In this document: positions 4,362 to 8,610 of the stretch, piece after piece
How the letters are laid out: each line of letters begins with the position of its first letter
Position numbering within the stretch: the stretch's first letter is position 1
Source: an uncultured Anaerolineales bacterium
Lineage (GTDB): Bacteria; Chloroflexota; Anaerolineae; Anaerolineales; Villigracilaceae
Length of the DNA: 8,610 nt
Direction: 5' to 3'
Assembly (NCBI GenBank): GCA_937928015.1
Contig: CALFXA010000279.1
Coordinates: forward strand, 1-8,610
The notes under the pieces: model-generated
What the model saw: the letters and a program-made list of their open reading frames with translations, nothing else
The model's database searches: none
Told to the model about the DNA's origin: nothing
Program-made: the position numbers and the translations under genes

Positions 4362-6145
4362 AATTTTTTCGTTCCCACGTTTTAGTATCTGTAGATCCAC
4401 AGTGTCTGGACATGGGCGCGCACGAGATCGTGGATGCGCTCAACGATGAGCTGGTGGCCTGGGGTCTGATCGACGAGGTCCAGGTGCTGGAAACCTCCCG
4501 CCTGGGCGACCCCGCCCGCTTCGGTCCCGACCTGGTGGTGTATCCCGAAAATGTGCATTACGCCAGCCTCAGCGTGGACGACATCCCGTACCTGGTCGAG
4601 GAGCATTTCCTCAAGGGACGCGTGGTCGAGAAGTTCCGCGCCAAGGAGACACTCGTCACCGATGACGAACTCGGCGCACCCAAGGCCAAGGAAGTGCGCA
4701 TCGTGCTGCGCAACTGCGGCAAGATCGACCCGCACAACATCGAAGAATACATCGCGGAAGACGGCTATCAGGCGCTCGCCAATGCGCTGACCTCGATGAC
4801 GCCCGAACAGGTCATCGACGAGGTCATGCGCTCGGGTCTGCGCGGACGCGGCGGCGCGGGTTTCCCTGCCGCCCGCAAGTGGCAACTCTGCCGCCAGGTC
4901 CCTGACGGCCCCAAATACCTGACCTGCAACGCCGACGAAGGCGACCCAGGCGCGTTCATGAACCGCCGCGTGCTCGAAAGCGACCCGCATTCCGTGGTCG
5001 AGGGTATGATCCTGGCGGCCTACGCCATCGGCGCAAGCATGGGCTACATCTACTGCCGCGCGGAATATCCCATCGCGGTGGCCAACCTCAACGTCGCCAT
5101 CGAACAGGCGCGCGAGTTCGGCTTCCTCGGGCAGAACATCTTCGGCACCGACTTCTCCTTCGACCTCGAAGTCCGCATGGGCGCAGGCGCGTTCGTGTGC
5201 GGTGAAGAGACGGCGTTGATCGCCTCCATCGAAGGCCGACGCGGCGAGCCCCGTCCGCGCCCGCCCTTCCCCGCCGTCAAAGGCGTGTGGGGCAAACCGA
5301 CTAACAACAACAACGTCGAGACCTACGCCGTCGTCCCGCAAATTCTGCTCAAGGGCGCGGACTGGTATTCGGCGATGGGCACCGAGAAAAGCAAGGGCAC
5401 CAAGACCTTCGCCATCGCAGGCGACGTGGTCAACACGGGCTTGATCGAAGTGCCGTTCGGCCTCAGCCTGCGCGAAGTCATCTTCGACGTGGGTGGCGGC
5501 ATCAAGGACAACAAGAAGTTCAAAGCCATTCAGACAGGCGGTCCGATGGGCGGTTGTCTGGTCGAAGAACACCTCGACCTGCCGCTCGACTATGAGGCCC
5601 TGACCGCGGCTGGCTCGATGATGGGCTCGGGCGGCCTGATCATCATGGACGACGAGACCTGCATGGTCGACATCGCCCGCTTCTTCATGGAATTCACCCA
5701 GGAAGAATCCTGCGGCAAATGCACACCCTGCCGCGTCGGCACCCGCCGCATCCTCGACATCCTCGAAAAGATCTGCAACGGCAAGGGCACACTGGCCGAC
5801 ATCGACCAGCTCGAACTGCTGTGCGAGGAAGTCATGAAGAACTCGCTGTGCGGCCTTGGACAGGGCGCGCCCAATCCCGTGGTCAGCACGCTCAAGCATT
5901 TCCGCGAAGAGTACATCGCCCATGTGGTGGACAAGAAATGCCCCGCCAGGGTCTGCCGCGCGCTCATCCGTTACGAAGTCATCGCGCCGACCTGCACAGG
6001 CTGCACCGTGTGCGCCCGCAACTGTCCCGTGGAAGCCATCAGCGGCGAACGACGCCAGGTCCACGTCATCGACGACAAGACCTGCATCCGCTGCGGCATC
6101 TGCGCCCAGGTCTGCAATTTCGACGCCATCGCCGTCTTATCGTAG
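4358..6145 (+). CDS. hoxF: NuoF/HoxF/HydB-like NAD(P)H-binding FMN and Fe-S subunit
   Basis: A 595-residue flavoprotein that exchanges electrons between NAD(P)(H) and the Fe-S relay. Domains: degenerate thioredoxin-like ferredoxin domain (1-100); NuoF core with GRGGAGFP (163-170), NADEGDPGAF (191-200) and GAGAFVCGEET (275-285) for FMN and NADH; [4Fe-4S] site C452, C455, C458 with C498; linker cysteines C528 and C533; and a C-terminal pair of [4Fe-4S] motifs (C546/549/552/556 and C576/579/582/586). The C-terminal pair is typical of HydB/HndC subunits of bifurcating hydrogenases and absent from simple NuoF. In the N-terminal domain only C16 remains; the other expected ligand regions read VSVDPQC and TSRLGDPARFGP, so the [2Fe-2S] cluster is probably lost. 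It starts by 4-nt overlap with the preceding gene. Confidence 0.93.
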   Translation: MKFFRSHVLVSVDPQCLDMGAHEIVDALNDELVAWGLIDEVQVLETSRLGDPARFGPDLVVYPENVHYASLSVDDIPYLVEEHFLKGRVVEKFRAKETLVTDDELGAPKAKEVRIVLRNCGKIDPHNIEEYIAEDGYQALANALTSMTPEQVIDEVMRSGLRGRGGAGFPAARKWQLCRQVPDGPKYLTCNADEGDPGAFMNRRVLESDPHSVVEGMILAAYAIGASMGYIYCRAEYPIAVANLNVAIEQAREFGFLGQNIFGTDFSFDLEVRMGAGAFVCGEETALIASIEGRRGEPRPRPPFPAVKGVWGKPTNNNNVETYAVVPQILLKGADWYSAMGTEKSKGTKTFAIAGDVVNTGLIEVPFGLSLREVIFDVGGGIKDNKKFKAIQTGGPMGGCLVEEHLDLPLDYEALTAAGSMMGSGGLIIMDDETCMVDIARFFMEFTQEESCGKCTPCRVGTRRILDILEKICNGKGTLADIDQLELLCEEVMKNSLCGLGQGAPNPVVSTLKHFREEYIAHVVDKKCPARVCRALIRYEVIAPTCTGCTVCARNCPVEAISGERRQVHVIDDKTCIRCGICAQVCNFDAIAVLS

Positions 6146-6152
6146 AGGCACA

Positions 6153-8129
6153 ATGATCAACTTAACCATCAACGGTAAATCCATCGAAGTGGCCGAAGGC
6201 ACCACGGTGCTGAATGCGGCGCGCCAGAACGACATCAAGATTCCCACGCTGTGCGACCATCCCACCCTCACGCCCTACGGCGGCTGCCGCCTGTGCGTGG
6301 TCGAGGTCAAGGGTATGCGCGTGCCGATTGCGGCCTGCACCCTGCCCGCCGCCAACGGCATGGTCATCGAGACCGAGACGTCGTCGCTCAAGAAATCGCG
6401 CAACGTCATCCTCTCATTGCTGTTCAGCGAACGCAATCACTTCTGCCCGTTCTGCCAGGTCAGCGGCGGCGACTGCGAACTGCAAAATGCGGCCTACGCC
6501 GAAGAGATGACCCACTGGCCCATGCAGCCGCAGTGGACCAACTTCCCCGTCGACACCAGCCACCCATACTTCATCCTCGACAATAACCGCTGCATCATGT
6601 GCCGCCGCTGCATCCGCGCCTGCGCCGAGATGTCGGGCAATTTCACCCTCAGCGTGGAAGAACGCGGCGCGGCCACCATCGTCGTGGCCGACACCAACGT
6701 GCCGCTCGGCCAGAGCACCTGCGTCTCGTGCGGCTCCTGCGTGCAGGTCTGCCCCACGGGCGCGCTCATCGACCGTCAGAGCGCCTACCTCGGCCACGAC
6801 AAGAATCTGACCGTCACACGCTCGGTCTGCCGCGGCTGCTCGCTCGGCTGCGGGATCGAGATCCACACCCGCGACAATCACATCGTCAAGATCACGGGCG
6901 ATTACGATGCGCCCAACGCTGGGACACTGTGCAAGACGGGACGTTTCCTGCCCGTCGAGCAGACTCGCACCCGCATCACCACCCCGCTCAAGCGCGTGGA
7001 CGGCAAGCTGGTCGCCACCACCTGGGAGGATGCGCTCAAACTCCTGGCCCAGAACCTGACCCCACTTAAGGGCAAGATCGCCGCTGTAGCCTCCACCCGC
7101 TTGCCCGTCGAATCGTTGTACGCTTTCAAATCCCTGTTCGCGGATGGACTCGGCAGCAAGATGGTCACCTCCATCGAGGAAGGCCGTCCCACCGCCCTGC
7201 AAGCCGACTATGCGGCAAAGAACGGTTCGCCCATCGAAGGCAAGCTCGATACCCTGCGCACCTCGGATTGTGTGCTGCTGGTCGGCGCAGACTTGACCGT
7301 CACGCATGAAACGGCTGGCTTCTACATCAAGCGCAATATGCCGAAGGGCACGCGCCTGATCGTGATCGACCCGAACGAGAACGGCATGGATGATCTGGCA
7401 AACATCGCCCTCAAGCCCCAAGCGGGCACCGATGAAGCCGTCTTCGACGCGCTTGCCGCCGCGGTCATCGAGCAGGGACTGGCCCGCACGGATGCCAAGC
7501 GCAGCAAGACCACGCTCGAAGCCGCGCTCAAGGCCTGCGGCCTGGCCGCGGACGATGTCTCCGATGCGGCCCGCATGTTGGCAGAAGCCGTCGCGCCTGT
7601 GATCGTCTACGGCAAGGGCATCAGCGCCAACGCCAGCCCCGCCGTCATGGATGCCATGCTGCACCTGGCGACCCTCGTCGGCGCGAGCGACTCGGAACGC
7701 AAGGGCCTGCTCTCGGTCAAGGGTGAGTCGAATAGTCTCGCCGCAGCACAGCTTGGATTGGTGAACCCGCTCAAGGTCCAGGATTGCAAGGCGGCGTATG
7801 CCGCCCTGGGCGATGACTTCGTCGCGAAACGTCTGGTCGAAACCTTGAAGAAGGTCCCGTATCTCGCGGTGCAGGCCAGCTACGAATCCGCGCTGACCGA
7901 AGCCGCCGACCTGGTCCTGCCTGTCGACATCTGGGCCGAGGAAGCAGGTCACACGCTGAACGCCGAAGGCCGCCTGCAATTCGCCGCGTCTGCGCTGACC
8001 GCGCCCGAGGGCGTGCGCGAAAACCTGATGGTGCTGATCGACATCGCGCACGAACTGGGCGTGACTCTGAACGAAAACTGGCGCGAGGCGCTCACCCAGC
8101 GCACCAGCGTCGTCGAACTGGAAATGTAG
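6153..8129 (+). CDS. hoxU: HoxU/NuoG-like Fe-S subunit with a C-terminal MopB domain
   Basis: A 658-residue Fe-S relay subunit. N-terminal [2Fe-2S] domain: C34, C45, C48, C62. His-Cys3 [4Fe-4S] motif: H96, C98, C101, C108, with the HoxU-style ERNHFC spacing. Two-cluster ferredoxin domain: C147/150/153/157 and C190/193/196/200. The MopB region follows: an extra [4Fe-4S] site C226, C229, C233, C260, then a molybdopterin-oxidoreductase fold ending in VLPVDIWAEEAGHTLNAEGRLQ. No active-site Cys or Sec is apparent in the region where formate dehydrogenases carry it (IEEGRP), and the C-terminal dinucleotide-binding domain is missing, so this part is probably structural, as in NuoG. Simple HoxU has only about 240 residues. 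The ATG at 6153 is preferred over upstream starts inside hoxF; AGAGG (6144-6148) precedes it. Formate dehydrogenase is the main alternative, but HoxY follows directly. Confidence 0.9.
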   Translation: MINLTINGKSIEVAEGTTVLNAARQNDIKIPTLCDHPTLTPYGGCRLCVVEVKGMRVPIAACTLPAANGMVIETETSSLKKSRNVILSLLFSERNHFCPFCQVSGGDCELQNAAYAEEMTHWPMQPQWTNFPVDTSHPYFILDNNRCIMCRRCIRACAEMSGNFTLSVEERGAATIVVADTNVPLGQSTCVSCGSCVQVCPTGALIDRQSAYLGHDKNLTVTRSVCRGCSLGCGIEIHTRDNHIVKITGDYDAPNAGTLCKTGRFLPVEQTRTRITTPLKRVDGKLVATTWEDALKLLAQNLTPLKGKIAAVASTRLPVESLYAFKSLFADGLGSKMVTSIEEGRPTALQADYAAKNGSPIEGKLDTLRTSDCVLLVGADLTVTHETAGFYIKRNMPKGTRLIVIDPNENGMDDLANIALKPQAGTDEAVFDALAAAVIEQGLARTDAKRSKTTLEAALKACGLAADDVSDAARMLAEAVAPVIVYGKGISANASPAVMDAMLHLATLVGASDSERKGLLSVKGESNSLAAAQLGLVNPLKVQDCKAAYAALGDDFVAKRLVETLKKVPYLAVQASYESALTEAADLVLPVDIWAEEAGHTLNAEGRLQFAASALTAPEGVRENLMVLIDIAHELGVTLNENWREALTQRTSVVELEM

Positions 8130-8138
8130 AGGTGCATC

Positions 8139-8562
8139 ATGACGAAACCGAAGATCGCTTCTGACTGGATGGCTGGCTGCTCGGGCTGTCACATGTCTTT
8201 ACTGGATATCGACGAGCGCCTGCTGGAGATCGCCGAACTGGCCGACATCCGCGCCACGCCGATCACCGACTTGAAGGAACCCGACGAGAGCGGTGTGGAC
8301 GTGGGCATCCTCGAAGGCGGCATCAACAATTCGTCGAATGAGGAAGTGGCCCATCGCATGCGCTCGCGCTGCAAGATCCTGGTGGCGTTCGGGGACTGCG
8401 CCGTGTTCGGCGGCGTGCCCGCCCTGCGTAACATGTGCGGCACACAGGAAGCGCTCAAGCGCGCCTACATCGAAGCCGAAAGCAACGACGAAAGCGGCAT
8501 CATCCCCAGCGACCCCGAACTGGCCGTGATGAGCAACGTGCGCGCCCTCCACGAAGTGGTGC
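8139..8562 (+). CDS. hoxY: HoxY-like [NiFe] hydrogenase small subunit, 3' truncated
   Basis: The first 141 residues of the small subunit of a group 3d-like soluble [NiFe] hydrogenase, which carries the proximal [4Fe-4S] cluster next to the [NiFe] centre in HoxH. Visible motifs: WMAGCSGCHMSLLDIDE with ligands C14 and C17, VGILEGG, FGDCAVFGGVPALRNM with ligand C87, and the final LHEVV that in relatives leads into a PGCPP motif holding the fourth ligand. That motif and the rest of the gene (usually about 170-190 residues in total) are absent because genomic sequence stops at 8562. The apparent residues after this point (IGRASCRERV and a stop) are adapter translation. AGAGGTG (8128-8134) lies 4 nt before the ATG. 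HoxH is expected next. Confidence 0.92.
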
Positions 8563-8610
8563 AGATCGGAAGAGCGTCGTGTAGGGAAAGAGTGTAGATC
8601 TCGGTGGTCG
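8563..8610. other. Illumina TruSeq adapter contamination at the contig end
   Basis: These 48 bases begin AGATCGGAAGAGCGTCGTGT and continue exactly as the reverse complement of the Illumina universal adapter, ending ATCTCGGTGGTCG. They are not genomic. They cause the false ending of the HoxY reading frame and should be trimmed. The first two bases could also coincide with true sequence, so the genomic boundary is uncertain by one or two bases. Confidence 0.97.

Noticed and set aside
4382..6064. A 560-residue open frame on the minus strand opposite hoxF
   Set aside because: It contains no recognisable domain and mirrors the codon bias of the plus-strand gene, whose Fe-S and flavin motifs are intact. 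Long antisense frames are expected in GC-rich coding DNA.
5856..6152. Extension of the hoxU reading frame 99 codons upstream into hoxF
   Set aside because: The extension is a frame-shifted reading of the hoxF ferredoxin region; the [2Fe-2S] domain begins exactly at the ATG at 6153, which has its own ribosome-binding site.
6153..8129. Formate dehydrogenase alpha subunit as the identity of the MopB-containing protein
   Set aside because: No active-site Cys/Sec is apparent in the expected region, the C-terminal dinucleotide-binding domain is absent, the His-Cys3 motif is HoxU-like and the next gene is hoxY.
6414..8192. A 592-residue open frame on the minus strand opposite hoxU
   Set aside because: Same reason: low-complexity composition rich in Ala, Asp, Gly and His, no motif, and it covers a clear plus-strand gene.
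1..8610. CRISPR arrays, tRNA or rRNA genes, transposases
   Set aside because: No regularly spaced direct repeats, tRNA-like cloverleaf, rRNA signature or transposase motif was noticed by eye.

Overview
The window is a single plus-strand locus from a GC-rich bacterium. It encodes most of a soluble, NAD(P)-linked [NiFe] hydrogenase of the HoxEFUY(H) / HydABCSL type, preceded by a regulatory or accessory module. The gene families, the mosaic hydrogenase and an intergenic repeat (1948-1985) resembling a dispersed element common in Chloroflexota and other lineages suggest an anaerobic Chloroflexota (Anaerolineae-like) organism. That placement is inference; no phylogenetic marker is present.

Layout. 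1-184: leader with a candidate promoter, an 18-bp Rex/CRP-like palindrome and an 8-bp inverted repeat. 185-1911: DRTGG-domain protein, two-CBS plus anti-sigma-type ATPase protein, and a second DRTGG-family protein, tightly packed. 1912-1980: short gap carrying the repeat, which supplies the start codon of the next gene. 1981-2724: PHP-domain metal hydrolase. 2725-2860: AT-rich intergenic region with a second candidate promoter and two tandem 18-bp operator-like sites. 2861-8562: hydrogenase operon, consisting of a NuoE/HoxE-like [2Fe-2S] subunit, a small GHKL ATPase, a thioredoxin-like ferredoxin-fold protein with no cysteines, a NuoF/HoxF-like flavin subunit, a HoxU/NuoG-like Fe-S subunit with a MopB domain, and the start of the HoxY-like small subunit. 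8563-8610 is Illumina adapter, not genomic DNA.

How it fits together. HoxE, HoxF and HoxU would form the diaphorase and Fe-S relay between NAD(P)(H) and the [NiFe] site, which HoxY and the missing HoxH carry. The C-terminal ferredoxin pair on HoxF and the neighbouring accessory genes resemble electron-bifurcating hydrogenase clusters, so ferredoxin-linked bifurcation is plausible but not shown. The accessory module is one I associate mainly with [FeFe] bifurcating hydrogenase operons; here it precedes a [NiFe] small subunit. Similar palindromes at both promoters suggest shared redox control, possibly by the NADH-sensing repressor Rex.

The most unusual points are the loss of Fe-S cysteines in both thioredoxin-like domains (the stand-alone protein and the HoxF N-terminus), the shared operator-like palindromes, the repeat-derived start codon and the adapter-terminated contig end.
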